From positions 133,543 through 197,542 of the forward strand of contig QNGE01000733.1 of assembly GCA_008508345.1 (NCBI GenBank): DNA of 64,000 bases, given 5' to 3'. Position numbers and translations under genes: made by a program. Positions 33,369 through 45,194 of the stretch are shown piece by piece. Numbering within the stretch: position 1 is the first letter of the stretch; the number at the start of each line of letters is the position of its first letter. The stretch comes from Paragonimus westermani (taxonomy: Eukaryota; Platyhelminthes; Trematoda; Plagiorchiida; Troglotrematidae). The notes beneath the pieces were generated by a model. That model worked only from the letters and a program-made list of their open reading frames with translations, was not told the origin of the DNA and searched no databases.

Positions 33369-34018
33369 CTAAAGACTCAGGTTTTCCGGCACATTTGTCA
33401 AGAAAGTAATCAGCAGTGGTTCACAAATGTGATCGAAGGTAGAAGTAAACGCAGGTAGTTACATGAACCAAATTATGAGGGAAAGTGGACGTCTTCTAGT
33501 CATATACCGCGTGCATACTGCTACATTCCATTGGTGAATGAAAGCAACTCCACGTGTTTGTGAACAACAGATAGCAGCAAGTAACCCTGTAACATATGAG
33601 TATTAGCAGTCGAATTTTTAGATATTTGTGAAGTTAAAATTAGTCATCAATGTGAGTCTCTTTCTTAGATCTTGTCATAAGCAACCGGTCCATCCAGATC
33701 GTTTTTTCGCTCCAATGAACATCACAACGTCCCACTGATGGGTCCGAGACACATGACGGTTCGCCAACCTACTCACCACTGGTCACAAAAAGAGAGCGCT
33801 CCAACCAGCTACAGGTAACTTGGCTCAGTTTCATCCTACCCCCATTATATGACAAGTACCTGTCGCTTAGTAATCGATGTCCTCTTGAGTTATACCCACT
33901 CTGAGGGAGTCACATGCTGTTTCGGGTAGGAGTGGCTTGATTGCCACTGTTAACATTTTGTGACTCACGCGAAATGCGCCAGGTGTCTTCATAGTTCTGT
34001 CTTAGCCACTTTTATGAC

Positions 34019-34215
34019 CTCGAGTATATTCTTCGCAATAAGCCTCCAGAAACTATATTATGATATTCTGATAAATACGGACTTGAGATAATGAACGAAA
34101 ATACATTGTTCCAATCAGCATAGTGAGGAAACAACTGGAAAACTGTGTCCTTATAGGTTGTCGCTAGATGCGGATGAATAATTTTTACGCATACCTTTTT
34201 GATCGACCCTAACAA
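34019..34215 (-). CDS. Candidate upstream exon of the same minus gene
   Basis: An acceptor GATTACTGGTCAGACATAG opens 65 codons in phase 0 with two trailing bases at a weak donor (GAG|GTCATA). It reads HPHLATTYKDTVFQLFPHY and SPYLSEYHNIVSGGLLRRIY. The phases fit both 36077 (upstream) and 33368 (downstream), but codon bias is neutral (32 of 65). Confidence 0.3.
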
Positions 34216-36076
34216 CTATGTCTGACCAGTAATCTAAACCCGACAGTCATCAAGTGGACATGGTAATAGATGGAACCATTTGCAACAAGCTTGACTTAAG
34301 TGGTGCCAACGAGTGGACTACGTGTAAAAACATTTCCGTCTTGTGTGAGCGTATTGATGTCCATCAGTCAGAATATTCACCGTTGTCTGGCCTGCTGTGT
34401 TCGCTGATAAGACCAAATACGATTTAAGGAAAATCTAACAAATAAAACCCCCTCTTCGGTTGCGCTGGAGTTCGATGCACTATTCTACCCTCTCCACCTC
34501 TTCCCCACTCACCACACCAACGCCATTAGATGTGCGATACAGACTTTGCTTCCCCCGATGTTGTCGGAATGTTGGTCCCGTTGTTCTGCAGGCTATACGC
34601 AACAGGTGATTGTTAATTCTGGTTGACGATTCCCGAGGGAGAGTAGATGGCAAGAATGGCAGTCACTTTGTGACTGTTGTCCGGTCCACCTGTTAAACCT
34701 CACGTACACGCGCGCGCGTACCATTTTAATGGCACGACCACTTCAACTCACCCTACCTAAAATGTGCAACACAATTTGTCATATCATGAGAACGAGGAAC
34801 ACTGATTATCATCCGATAACGTAGATTCCATACTCTACGGTTGGTTAGATCGGCATCACAGAAGACATGCCGTAGAATTAAGACAACCTCTTAGGTATGA
34901 CAATAAATACAATGGTCAACGTAATTCGACGTGCAATACTGTAGTCACGATGTGCTATGCCAACATTTGGGACTTTGTGAGGGAACGAACAATATGGCAA
35001 ATCGAGTAAATCAGCTTTAATAATACGTACTCAGAATGCTTTGCGGCTACTGGGACAGGAGTACCTATTGTTCGCGGGTGAACACCGAGCAACACCAGCG
35101 TCCCTGAAATAATCCTCATCAAATTTGAATCGAATGGATACTAACATGCGAAGAGGAAAACTTTTTTAGCGCAGTTTCATGATGCTTACTTTTTTATCCG
35201 TTTTCTTATAATCACGCACAGTGTTCAGCGTGTACTGTTTAATCAGGTACAACCTCGTCATGGCTTACGAACTTAGTTAAATCAAAAAAATTAAAGACTA
35301 GCCGGTATTTAGTGAGTGTCACTCAAATCACCTACACGGAAATACAAGTAAACTAACGTAAAAATGTCGCGATTCAGGAGCGAAAAACTGCAACAATCCG
35401 ATCTGCGTCAGAGTCAGTTCACCGATGCACACTAGCTACTTCCATTTTTAAGACCAATGCATTTCAACGATAATATTATCAGGAGAATAGCTAATCGGTT
35501 GTGCTTTTGCTAGGCAGAGTCCAATAAACCAAACATTCCGCAATTACAAACTCTATTCAATCTAGATTTTCCAGAAATTGGCGTTTCTACCCCCTTGGGG
35601 GCAGCATGAGAAAATAAGGGAGAGAATGAAATTGGAGGGGTAGTCGGTGATACAGGGCATCTCAAGTTTCTCGACCTGATGTTCTGATATTACTATTGAG
35701 GGAATGTTTGTCTGCTTTTAATGAGCAAGTTGGCTACATCGAGATTTACCAGTACATTGTTTTTTAAGGGTAAGTGCAAACTTATAGTGGTTTATAACAA
35801 ATAACGCTTCAGTGTCGCTGTTTTAATTTATGTGTTCAGCTAACACGCATGAAATGAGAGAGAAACAGCACGGAGTTTGAGGAAATCAAACGGGCATAAG
35901 CTGAAACGATTTAGGAACTACTGGGAGTTCCTTCAAGTAATAATCACAGGGCCAAATTTTACTCCGTATAATATGCTAGACGAACTAGCCACTCTCTGCA
36001 GGTTCAAAACAATCTCTCAAGCGACGGGGAGTAGTGTAGTAGCATTTGTCACCAACGCTATAAAACTTTCGCATAC

Positions 36077-36308
36077 TTGATAAGCTTCATGGCTGATATC
36101 CCTCTGAACACACACTGAATCGTGGCTAAATATATATTTAAAGAATGTCTCGTAATGTGGCAAAGCAGTCCGGAGAGCTTCAACTTGTTTCCCGAAAGCA
36201 TCTAAGCTCCCAATCCACGGTTGCAGGTGATCTGGCAAAAGGATCTCAAAAATAGTTTGACTGACGAAGGAACCGCATAAAAACCTGAAGTAATCCACTG
36301 AATGCTCC
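36077..36308 (-). CDS. Candidate internal exon, unknown helical protein
   Basis: The acceptor AATGCTCACATTTCTAG, one carried base and 77 open codons end at CAA|GTATGC, phase 0. It reads FRFLCGSFVSQTIFEILLPD, LDAFGKQVEALRTALPHYET and HDSVCVQRDISHEAYQ. G-first codons are modestly enriched. It would be the most upstream exon of the minus-strand gene ending at 32597. Confidence 0.42.
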
Positions 36309-36699
36309 CTAGAAATGTGAGCATTTTCTTAAACAATTTTCCCAAAAAGAGATTACAAGTTAACAAATATATGGCGGTAGCTGTCAACAGAGCGTAAAAC
36401 CATGAACGTTCGACTTTTAGGACTGTCATTTAAATTAATGTACCTCAAGACTACTTTGTTGCCAGTTGTTGCATACCGGCCAACGGGAAACCAAAGAGGT
36501 ACTTACAGTGACATACAAGTGGATTTACAAATGTCGTAACTAACAGGCGATAATCGACGAAAGTCCGTGGCAAAGCTGTATGAACTGTTGTCACTCCCCG
36601 GGCGTGTCGTTTTGAATTTCGGCTGATCAGGATGCTTCTGACGACGTTTTGAATATGCTGATAGTACTCAACCCATATCCAGTCTAATACATCACATAG

Positions 36700-36942
36700 A
36701 ATATGGCAACACTTGTCTGGCTGAATGATATATACGGACTATCTATTTTAGCCCAATACCAGGGCACTACTGACACAAGCCCAGTACTCCACGATCTGCC
36801 TTTGGATGGCATAGTCAGAGATAAAACAACGATTTTCTTACAATGGATAGTTTGGCTTTCGGTTGACACAGCTCAGAGTTATCCGGCTTTTTTCGACCTA
36901 CTAAATCCATATATACTTATTTTGACCAAAGGACAATTCTGA
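36700..36942 (+). CDS. Candidate exon or short ORF, strand uncertain
   Basis: After a TACATCACATAG acceptor the plus strand reads 80 codons to TGA, beginning N-MATLVWLNDIYGLSILAQY and later PAFFDLLNPYILILTKGQF. The minus strand here also has a plausible frame (SFSQTSVAIFYVMY at its end). I cannot decide between the strands. Confidence 0.27.
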   Translation, partial: NMATLVWLNDIYGLSILAQYQGTTDTSPVLHDLPLDGIVRDKTTIFLQWIVWLSVDTAQSYPAFFDLLNPYILILTKGQF

Positions 36943-37600
36943 TTACGTACATTTAGTGGAATTTCTACATCTTTTCTTTGGGTCATTTCATAAGCACTGG
37001 TTAATTCGTATAGTATACCAACTGGTCCAGAACGGCAGACAAGGAATCTTTTTCTGCGTTACTAATGTAAAGACCGTCGGATAGTCAGATCGCAAAACAT
37101 AACTTAGCCGGACCAAAAGTAATGTATATATTACAAGACTAGGTGAAACAACACTAAGGTATTTCATTTTCCATATTCTATTTATAATTTGCACTGTTAC
37201 CGTGCTTAGCAGCGCAATACGACAAATTACTGACATGACCTGTTATGCCATGTAGTAAGCCGACCAATCCAAATAACATTGAATCTATAATAGTATGTCT
37301 TGTGTGTTTGATGTTCATTAGCTAGTTGCAAAATATTTGGATTCAGTTAGAATGGTAACAACGTCAGCTCACCACAATTACTTGTGTCCAAAGGAGCTTC
37401 CGTTAATCTGTTGTATACAGTTCACAACACTAAGTCAGCTTTCAACAAAACGGAAATATGAGAAGTCAGAATACAATAGGTTTGCAACACCTCGCAGAGC
37501 AGCACACTTCACCAGCCATTACAGCCATGTTGTGTGATATCATTTTGTGCTGCACATGTTTCGATTCTTCATCTATCTGTTGCTCGATAACGTCTGGAAG

Positions 37601-37842
37601 GCAAAATTACTGTTCTTCCGCTCTGCAACTTATCTGGTTCGTTGACAATTGTTTGTAACCTCAAAATGGATCTCGTAAGTTCTTTCCCTAAATTGCGAAT
37701 GTGGACAGTATCATTCAAGGCCACTGTTTGGATAGAGGTTTTCTCAGTGATTCCTTATGTTAATCCCAACTTTTTTGTCAGTACTTCGCTTAAAAAATTT
37801 CAACTCCAAGATGAGAGGTGCAGATTTGCAGTGGAACTACAC
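37601..37842 (+). CDS. Candidate internal exon of the 31.3-39.5 kb plus-strand chain
   Basis: An acceptor CTCGATAACGTCTGGAAG, two carried bases and 80 codons end at CAC|GTGAGT. The frame reads KITVLPLCNLSGSLTIVCNL, then FKATVWIEVFSVIPYVNPNF and LQDERCRFAVELH, like an extracellular domain rich in beta strands. A GTAAGT...GGACAG pair of 34 nt lies inside but cannot be spliced without breaking the frame. The phases match 32215 (upstream) and 39151 (downstream). Confidence 0.45.
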
Positions 37843-39150
37843 GTGAGTAGTGGAAGATCAGGTTCATTTGACTTGCGCGTCACTCACAAATCATAGCAGA
37901 ATTCATATTCAGACGGACTTCCCACCCAGCCCCCTTCGAAAAGTAACGTTAGGGTCGTGTTTTACCAGTAGTGCATAGATTCGCTACTATCGTAGCATGA
38001 ACTGCGGTTGTTTTCTCACGAGACAACCATGTTGACATTTATGTCACTGTCGTTCTATTGAACATTCTGTAGCGCCATATTTGGCCTACTCATAATAAAC
38101 ATCGTCTGACTTCAGGAAAGAAAATTCCTAATGTAACTTATGAACAACATGCAGCAGAGCACACATGAAAGTGTAATGAATTTCGAGACCGCCTCAAGTG
38201 TGATCCTCTGTAGGGTCACTACACTTTCGAATAAAACAGAGGGCATCACAAACCCCGTGGTTGTCACCAAACAGCTGCTTGAACGATCCAACAATTAAGT
38301 ACTGTAAATTAGATCCATCCATCAGAGTCCAATTTTAGTCAATAATTACCAAACGGGGAAGTTACTTATCTAGCCCGAAATGGTCAACTTCTCTAACGGA
38401 ATCGAACTTTCACTACTGAAGCTCTTCTCACGGAGCAACTCTCCATTACAGTTAGTACACATTCATCCACCCCCGTTTGCTGAGTTATCCAGCTGGAAGA
38501 CGGTGTCGTGCACACTAACCACAGTAACGTCAGCTTGCTAGTTTACTACAGGCAGTGTACAAGGTTTGACAACGTGAATAGATCGTGATGTGCACTGTCG
38601 TAACAACGCTACTATCCATTTTGTTCATCCGGTGGGGCCAGTATGACAGGGATTTTACTCAGCACACTCTGTGTTGCACGTCCATCCATTCGCCTTTGCA
38701 GTGACCGTACCTGTGTGGAGCGCTCGAACTTATAAGGACATAATTTACACAGTTTAATTAGAGCAGCCGAACACTATCGCTCGGAACTGAGGGTGTGTAA
38801 ATAATGTATGTATGGGTATTGGTCATCAGCAGGTATACTAGAGACCAATGAGGGATGACAAGTTCCAAAGATGGTTTATAAGGATAGAATGTACAATGCT
38901 CGAGGTTTGCGTTCACATGGTAACGACCGTTGTTATTCTTCGAATCAGTACCACAACGTAACCATACGAGTAACGTTTTATTTACCTACCACGAAAGGTT
39001 ACCGATTCTAGGGCGGTGATTACTGCCTGTTCTGTTTCTTGACCTTACTTGGGCTTATTGTACGTAATATCCGTCTGCTTTTGTGCAAATGCATCTGCCT
39101 CCCGGACACAAGCAAGACCAGTATGGCCTCTGCTAACTTATGCTTGCCAG

Positions 39151-39522
39151 ACCGACGGGCCTGGCTGTGTGTACAAATATAGTGCTTTTGGCACCAACGT
39201 TTTACAATTAGTATACTGGCAACAAAACTCTACGGGACCCAGTACGCACACATTCACAGTACCCATCGAAAAGTGGGGTGGATATATCAAAGGAGTTGGA
39301 TTATGGAACTATTACACTAAAGAAATTAACTGTTTCTATACTGTCAACCGGACTGATGGCGATCGGCTGAAAGTGACTAATCTCTTGAACATCTTCGGCT
39401 TGTATTCCCATGAACTGCTGCATAGTCTAGTTACACCATATCTTCTGAGGACCCAAACGGCTAATGTAGTTGTCCCAACAGTTCCTCACTGTTATAATCC
39501 AAAGCCATGTGTGATCGCCTAA
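39151..39522 (+). CDS. Candidate last exon (123 codons), secreted-like, unknown
   Basis: A textbook acceptor (TCTGCTAACTTATGCTTGCCAG) opens a phase-0 frame running to TAA at 39520-39522. Purines lead 70 of 123 codons and 42 are of purine-any-pyrimidine form, both raised. Segments are TDGPGCVYKYSAFGTNVLQL, EKWGGYIKGVGLWNYYTK and VTNLLNIFGLYSHELLHSLV. It has sequons (NST, NRT) and several Cys, fitting an extracellular protein. It joins 37842 in phase. No AATAAA is close. Confidence 0.5.
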   Translation, partial: TDGPGCVYKYSAFGTNVLQLVYWQQNSTGPSTHTFTVPIEKWGGYIKGVGLWNYYTKEINCFYTVNRTDGDRLKVTNLLNIFGLYSHELLHSLVTPYLLRTQTANVVVPTVPHCYNPKPCVIA

Positions 39523-40025
39523 CGGTCTATGTTGAAATGATTTATTTATTCCATAGTTTGGTTGGAATTTCCGTTTACCATGTACTAATGGTTTGTCGAA
39601 TGATAATGAAATTATTCATAGAAGGCGCATTCCGGTACTCCCTACACATGCGTGACTTTAATAAGGCAATCGTTCCGGTCAGATTAACTAAAAACGTTTG
39701 ACATCTGCCTCCGATTTTCATCTTGATTGTGACCATATCTGCCCATTTCTTGAACACTCCCAAACTTTGTGATTGTAAGTTGGGTCACCATTCTGTGAAT
39801 CCAGCTGTTTTGGTGAGTATGAATACTGATCATTTCTGCCCATTCTATGGGGACCTTGCACAGCCCTGTAACTTGGCTGTCACCTGTTTACCTGGACACT
39901 TGATTGATTCGCATTCGAATACCGTAATACAGTCCATTTTTTCAATCGTCATTCGAACGGTTACGATCAATCCGTTTATCAGACCGACTCAGGTGTTAGT
40001 ATTAGATTCACAGACTACGCGTTAG
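39507..40025 (+). other. Two further plus-strand coding-like frames
   Basis: Frames at 39507-39701 (hydrophobic, 37 of 64 codons purine-first, SLVGISVYHVLMVCRMIMKL) and 39723-40025 (100 codons, segment CDCKLGHHSVNPAVLV) follow the exon above in different frames. I cannot tell whether they are exons, a frameshifted extension or chance. Confidence 0.3.
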
Positions 40026-40130
40026 TCAGTGACGAAACCCGAAGCTGTTTGGACAGATACAACAGTCTAAACTTTAATACACGTGATAAAATGGGAGTGA
40101 ATTAGTACCGACGTTTGCTGGGAATTGAAG

Positions 40131-40484
40131 GAGCACTGTGGTTTCATCAGTTATCGAAGTGACATGTTTTGGGATCCATCGGTGGCGGATATGACGAACG
40201 TTCACATTCAGCACTGTTTACTGGTAGACTACATGCTAACCTTCAAGACCACATTTGATATTTCAACAACCAGGAATACAAAACACAGGGACACTACTCC
40301 TCTACGGAATTCGCGTCCACGTTCCAGGCCGAAAAGGTTAATCGTTTGGAACAAAATTCTCAAGTTACTGGTCGTTGGTCCCTTCAATATCGCTGCGGTC
40401 CACAGCACACTCATCCAAACAACCCCAAACCTGCCTAAAAGATCTGCTAATAGAACAAGAAATTTGGTCATCGAGCAGACATAA
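40131..40484 (+). CDS. Candidate exon or relic ORF, unknown basic protein
   Basis: After a GCTGGGAATTGAAG acceptor the frame runs 117 codons to TAA at 40482-40484. Purines lead 66 of 106 counted codons, a clear bias. It reads DMFWDPSVADMTNVHIQH, RPRSRPKRLIVWNKILKLL and GPFNIAAVHSTLIQTTP. It enters in phase 0 and could be an alternative end for the exon at 37601. Unrecognised. Confidence 0.43.
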   Translation, partial: EHCGFISYRSDMFWDPSVADMTNVHIQHCLLVDYMLTFKTTFDISTTRNTKHRDTTPLRNSRPRSRPKRLIVWNKILKLLVVGPFNIAAVHSTLIQTTPNLPKRSANRTRNLVIEQT

Positions 40485-40511
40485 CACTCTAGACTGTTCA
40501 TAACAAGTTCT

Positions 40512-40784
40512 ATGACTGTGGAAAAGTGTTTCACTATAACAAGGCTATATATTGCGCACGTCTTTACATCAAGTGAAGCGGCCGTTCTTCACACAGCCCC
40601 AAGTGAATCAGGTAGACAGAATTCCAGTTGGATACAGAGGGCGCACTGCTGGTATGCACTAAGCTACAGCGGCTACAAGAATTCGTTCGGTTTGATCTCC
40701 AGACATTGTTATAGGTACTGTTTGAGTGCACCCGTATACTGGTGGAGAACCAAAACGTTTAGGACTATCAGACTTCGTATATAG
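40512..40784 (+). CDS. Candidate ORF following 40131-40484
   Basis: It starts with ATG 28 bases after the previous stop, in another frame, and runs 90 codons to TAG. The first 33 codons (22 purine-first) read MTVEKCFTITRLYIAHVF, and there is a possible donor at G|GTAGAC after SEAAVLHTAPSES. The second half is aromatic and basic. It may be the frameshifted continuation of the preceding frame. Confidence 0.36.
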   Translation: MTVEKCFTITRLYIAHVFTSSEAAVLHTAPSESGRQNSSWIQRAHCWYALSYSGYKNSFGLISRHCYRYCLSAPVYWWRTKTFRTIRLRI

Positions 40785-41689
40785 TTAGATGCAGTTATGA
40801 CCCGACATACATTACAGAAGAAGCCGGATCAAATTTGTTTGATCGTAACCGGCTCCACCGATCTTCATCGTTCAGTTGGCATTGACTGTACTCTCCATTG
40901 TACATTACGCACATGTTGAAACTGCGCACACAAGCTGTACAGAGGTCATCATCGAGAAATTGCTGTGAGGAGGGGATAATTTCTTATGAACCACCTGAAA
41001 CAAAGCCCATATTTTTGAAAGCCTTTTCACAACCATATATACATAGATTCCCCCCTGAGATGGACTCATTGAGATAAAGGAAGTTTACAAGTCAGCCACT
41101 CACATATTGAAACCTGACGAAATCACCCACGCTCATGACGATAATAAATTACACCATGATCAAAAATATTTCACGGGATAAAATAAGGTCCATTTTTTAT
41201 AAATGAGAATTATTAAATAACAGTTCAACCTGGCGACCGTCTATAAACGGCTTGGATTAGCAAACAAACAACTGCATTGAATTGGCTTCGTAATCCACTC
41301 AGTTAACTACAGAGTATACATCGGCTCCCCGGTCCCGGTTCGGTTTTGTCAATGCTACAGTTGGATGGGGCAAAACTCTCCTGTCACCGGTTTCCCATTC
41401 ACCTGATAGTGTTGTGGTCAGTAACAAAATTGTCCAACAGAATAGAGATATGTTCAAACGATTTGTATTCCTTCGTCCACTGGATCGAGTTGATTTACCG
41501 CCCTTCCGGAATGGCGGTAAACCACCAGCTAGGCAGGTGGGTAGTTTCGCCCGGTGCGAATACCTGTCTTAGAGGATGTTGAGGTTGATGGAGGATCAGC
41601 TATACAAGAACCAGGTCTCCTGGAACATTTCGGTAGCACAATGAAAATTGCCTTTGTTTGAGTGGGACAAAAGCCGTCGTATCATAACC

Positions 41690-42600
41690 CCCTTGGCAGC
41701 TCTACGTTGTACGTTTCCCGTAGGAGTAAGGGCCTTCAAAAGATAAGGACGACAAGCTTGGATATGCAGCTAAAGATGGATGTGCACTAACGAACTCAAC
41801 ATAAAAGTGAAGTAATCTAAATGAAACCGTCCGAATAGCCCGGTAAGTGACTCAAGTAGCAAGTTGGCTGTCTTGGTCACTGACGCGCTCTTGAAAGAAA
41901 ATCTGAGGCCACTTGAAGCAATCGTGCCTATATCCGGCTTACGTACAATGGTACCTCATACAAATTATTGCATGCAGACCGAATGACAGAAATGAATTAC
42001 CCAACAGATAGCCATGCTAATCGGGTGCCGGCTGTCTGTAGTCCAACGATGTATTATGTTTAAAACGATCCGTGACTCCGCATTCTCAGTCAAATTGTCT
42101 ACTACTTCTCAAATTTTAGTGTCTTCAACGTACAGGATCAACCGGAATTGTCAAAGTGCAGGACTTTCAACACAACTAGACCAAAGAGCAGAGGTCCTAA
42201 GATCGAACCTTGTGGTACATCATTGGTCGCATAATGCTATTCAGAGATGGTCCCGTCCACTTTAGTGAGACGTGAGGAGCCATTTCGAAATCCTTGTTGA
42301 CTCTTAAGCAGCAGTGGGAATCCAGCGAAATGCTCAAGTAATTGACCATCATTCAAGCTGTCCACACCTTTTGAGACAGCCGACAACAAGGTAACCCGCC
42401 TGTCAGTTGCAGGCTGATTGTGATAATCGCCTTTAAAGATGGCTGACACTGTATGCCGCAGACTTTGGGATACTTGTTCTCCCGGGAAGATCGATTGAAA
42501 AGTTCACAGAGTGGCCTTGATATCCGTTTCGCACTTTCCTCTATTAATATGGGAGAGAGGAGGTCGGAACCTAGCGACATTTTTATAAAGTGCTGGTAGT
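41690..42600 (-). mobile_element. Non-LTR retrotransposon reverse transcriptase relic
   Basis: The minus strand carries, in order, SDLLSPILIEESAKRISRPL with LCELFNRSS, then TLLSAVSKGVDSLNDGQLLE and PLLLKSQQGFRNGSS, then NDVPQGSILGPLLFGL near 42225-42180, and a degraded catalytic box VEDTK near 42125. These are successive blocks of LINE reverse transcriptases of the CR1/jockey type. A VQRRAAKGV segment near 41720 matches the C-terminal region. Frameshifts and stops make it inactive. It lies 0.6 kb upstream of the plus-strand gene at 43.2 kb. Confidence 0.82.
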
Positions 42601-43171
42601 TGTTGGAACACGCTATGTGGTGTGAAGGTAAATATTATCGTATCATCTGCCCAACCTATTCAGCCTACATGACAAACCAACAGCCGTTCAATGGAAAAAA
42701 TGAAGTTGCATATCATGAGGATTGGATGCTGGTTGACTGTGACTAAATACCTCGCGGCCATAACCGGAAAGGCCCGACGCCGCTATAATAATCAAACCTG
42801 GTTCACACGATGTTTGTAAGGTGTAATATTAAAATGCACTTAACACAGAATCTGCAGAAAAATGATTGAACAATAGGCTTTTTTTGTGGATAACTATGGT
42901 TGCCCGACAGTCGGTTTGTGGAAGGCATACTGACTGACGCCAAACTAAACTTCGGTTACTATGATGGGTATAGTGGGTTCTCCTCAGCTGTACAGCACTG
43001 CTGTTCGACAGGTTCATTTAAAACTTTCACTTAGAAAATCAACTTTGAAATGCACCCTCCCAGTCGGTTTGGACGTGTGAAGGTGCCCAGAGTCTGGAGA
43101 CATTTGTTTCAATACGGTGATTAATGCGTACTGTGTCTTCATCTCTAATCACTTTCTTTCGTTGTTGACAG

Positions 43172-43265
43172 TTACCTTAACCACTGATCCTCAAACATCT
43201 GAAACTCACATACGATCGGAGCCATTTTTAAAGGCACCTACTCCGTTTTGTTTCTTTCAAGCAAG
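43172..43265 (+). CDS. Exon A of the 43.2-45.2 kb gene
   Basis: A very strong acceptor (CTTTCTTTCGTTGTTGACAG) opens two carried bases and 30 codons (TLTTDPQTSETHIRSEPFLK then APTPFCFFQA), ending AG|GTACAA. The frame stays open past this donor to 43416 with a CKICG motif, so a longer version is possible. The donor phase agrees with exon B. Five prime exons are not identified; the decayed LINE lies upstream. Confidence 0.42.
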
Positions 43266-43477
43266 GTACAATCCATTCTGGCAAACTTATCAATTCAGAG
43301 GAGATCTGATTTGCAAAATCTGTGGTTCCGCTGCATTCAAATCAGTGGCAGACAAAACACGTCCAAAATCGTCAAGCGCACTACCAGCTGGACTACGAAC
43401 TCACGCAGTCAGCTGAGTAAATTCACTTTTTTACTCAGTCACCTGCCTTGTTATATGGAATGAACTAAATACTTCAG

Positions 43478-43613
43478 GGGCCTGATTACCCAGTCAGGAG
43501 TTCGCAATCAGTTCGTGCCGGAAACTTCGAACCCAACCGTTAAGTACTTAAGTCGTGTTACTGAGGAGTTTGGCAGATTCGTTGATTTAACGGATGCCCA
43601 AGTGATGGATTTT
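43478..43613 (+). CDS. Exon B of the 43.2-45.2 kb gene
   Basis: After an ACTAAATACTTCAG acceptor one carried base and 45 codons run to TTT|GTAAGA, leaving in phase 0. Purines lead 28 of 45 codons. It reads LITQSGVRNQFVPETSNPTV, then KYLSRVTEEFGRFVDLTDA and QVMDF, a hydrophilic helical segment. It is the best single exon of this gene; the family is unrecognised. Confidence 0.55.
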
Positions 43614-43741
43614 GTAAGAACACTTGAGCTGGGATGATAACTGAATCCAACAGTGAAAGTCCAGTCCCCGGTCTGTCTTCATAGCTAACCTAATAGACTG
43701 TTTTCCACTTCCGGGTATTCTGTTACTGTCACTGGTTCAAG

Positions 43742-43791
43742 TCCATGCGCAGCCCAGATTTGTTAAAAGTGGATGTCCTCCAAAGCTTAAA
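43742..43791 (+). CDS. Exon C of the 43.2-45.2 kb gene (50 nt)
   Basis: An acceptor TTACTGTCACTGGTTCAAG and a strong donor AAA|GTATGT bound 16 codons plus two bases: SMRSPDLLKVDVLQSL. It enters in phase 0 directly after exon B across a 128 nt intron. Confidence 0.45.
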
Positions 43792-44926
43792 GTATGTAAG
43801 GAATCATTCGTACCTTTCTAGATATAATGTATGGGGTTCGTGGGGTGTATATCACCATGGACTGAGAGATTGCATACCGTGGCCGGTCCATTTATCTAAG
43901 TTACTGCTGTGTGGTCTACACGGAATTTCACCAGTCCGTGATGGTCAAAGTTGATTAGTGCTGTCATAATACAGCCTTTGTCAACCGTGCAATGTCGTGA
44001 ATAAAACCAAGAATATATTGTGTTATGTCTTAAATTATCTGGATGTGAGAGCTACAACAAGAGTGAAATTGAACAGACAGAAACTAAATGAGGTGACAAA
44101 ACACGGAATAAACAGTGCGACAAAACCGATTAACGGTGTGACGAAGGTGAAGAAAAAAATACGACAAAACATACGACTGTGCAGATTAATCACGAAAAAT
44201 GTCTGTTGTAAGTCCGACCTTTGAGACCAACGGCTACTCTAATTTTGGAGGTTTTACTAGATTATCAAACGATTTGAGCTCAGCAACTGATCTCGAACCA
44301 GGATGCCAGTGAACGACATTGATAGCACCGTTCGCGAAACAGATATAAACCGAGTAAAAAAAGTCGATATCCAAACAGACTGGGTACGGTTAGTTTAGTG
44401 ATTCCCTACTCCACCTACCAATTATGGCTTGTCAAAATTGACGTCACAAAGTGTAGAGATTTCCAGTAGAGTTCTGGATGAGTTTGACACAAACAAACTG
44501 TTATCGAAGGACTGTGTTCCTCTTTGATTATTATATGTTTATCTACCACAGATGATCAGAGGCATTCGAAGACAAATTTGTAGCAGTACTTAGCTAGTAA
44601 AGGTTTCCTTCAGTTACCTGATCGGTATAACCTAAGCTATATAGGTAGACATTTTAGGAGACACCACCAGTTTTACATTCATGTCATCAGCTAACCGTAG
44701 TAAGACATTAGACAAGACAGTAACTCAGCTTCAGCTTACACATGCAAAGCGCTGTCCTTACGACCGCAGAGTTGAATGTGGTAAGCCGAGGACTTAGTTT
44801 GCCTGGTTGAAAAACTCCAGCAGGTAAACAGACAAAATCTGCTACTGTACGGAGTCTTACTGTGAACCATAACTGACATTTTGTTACACTAATGGACTAC
44901 AGCACGCATGGTCTATTTTTATACAG

Positions 44927-45146
44927 CCCTGAAACACCTACTTACTATCCCCAATATCTTCATAAACTACCAGATCCATCACATGGCATTGAATCATTGG
45001 ATGTGTTTGGCTTTACCCATGCCTACATCCCAGTTGATGTTGCAATAAGGATCTATTGTAGCCATCTGTGTACACCTAGTCACTCAGTGTTTGTGCACAA
45101 TAACCCGGAACAACAGACCCAGTACATGCAGCAAATGTTTTGGTGA
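44927..45146 (+). CDS. Last exon (D) of the 43.2-45.2 kb gene
   Basis: The acceptor GGTCTATTTTTATACAG is followed by one carried base and 72 codons to TGA at 45144-45146. It completes the phase left by exon C. The reading is PETPTYYPQYLHKLPDPSHG, then DVFGFTHAYIPVDVAIRIY, ending TQYMQQMFW. Codon bias is neutral, but the phase fit and a poly(A) signal 50 bases after the stop support it. Function unknown. Confidence 0.45.
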
Positions 45147-45194
45147 TGAACACGTTCACAAATCAAACGTTGCTCTTTCGGGAACGAGGTTAGC

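Noticed and set aside
33132..33458. 108-codon plus-strand frame with an internal GTAAGT
   Set aside because: It is antisense to the minus-strand exon 33089-33368, which has the clear codon bias.
37068..37142. Minus-strand segment with a good acceptor encoding a hydrophobic stretch
   Set aside because: The donor is mediocre and the surrounding frame is AT-rich, so hydrophobic codons are expected by chance.
40229..40534. 101-codon minus-strand frame rich in hydrophobic residues
   Set aside because: It is the shadow of the plus-strand frame 40131-40484, which has 62 percent purine-first codons.
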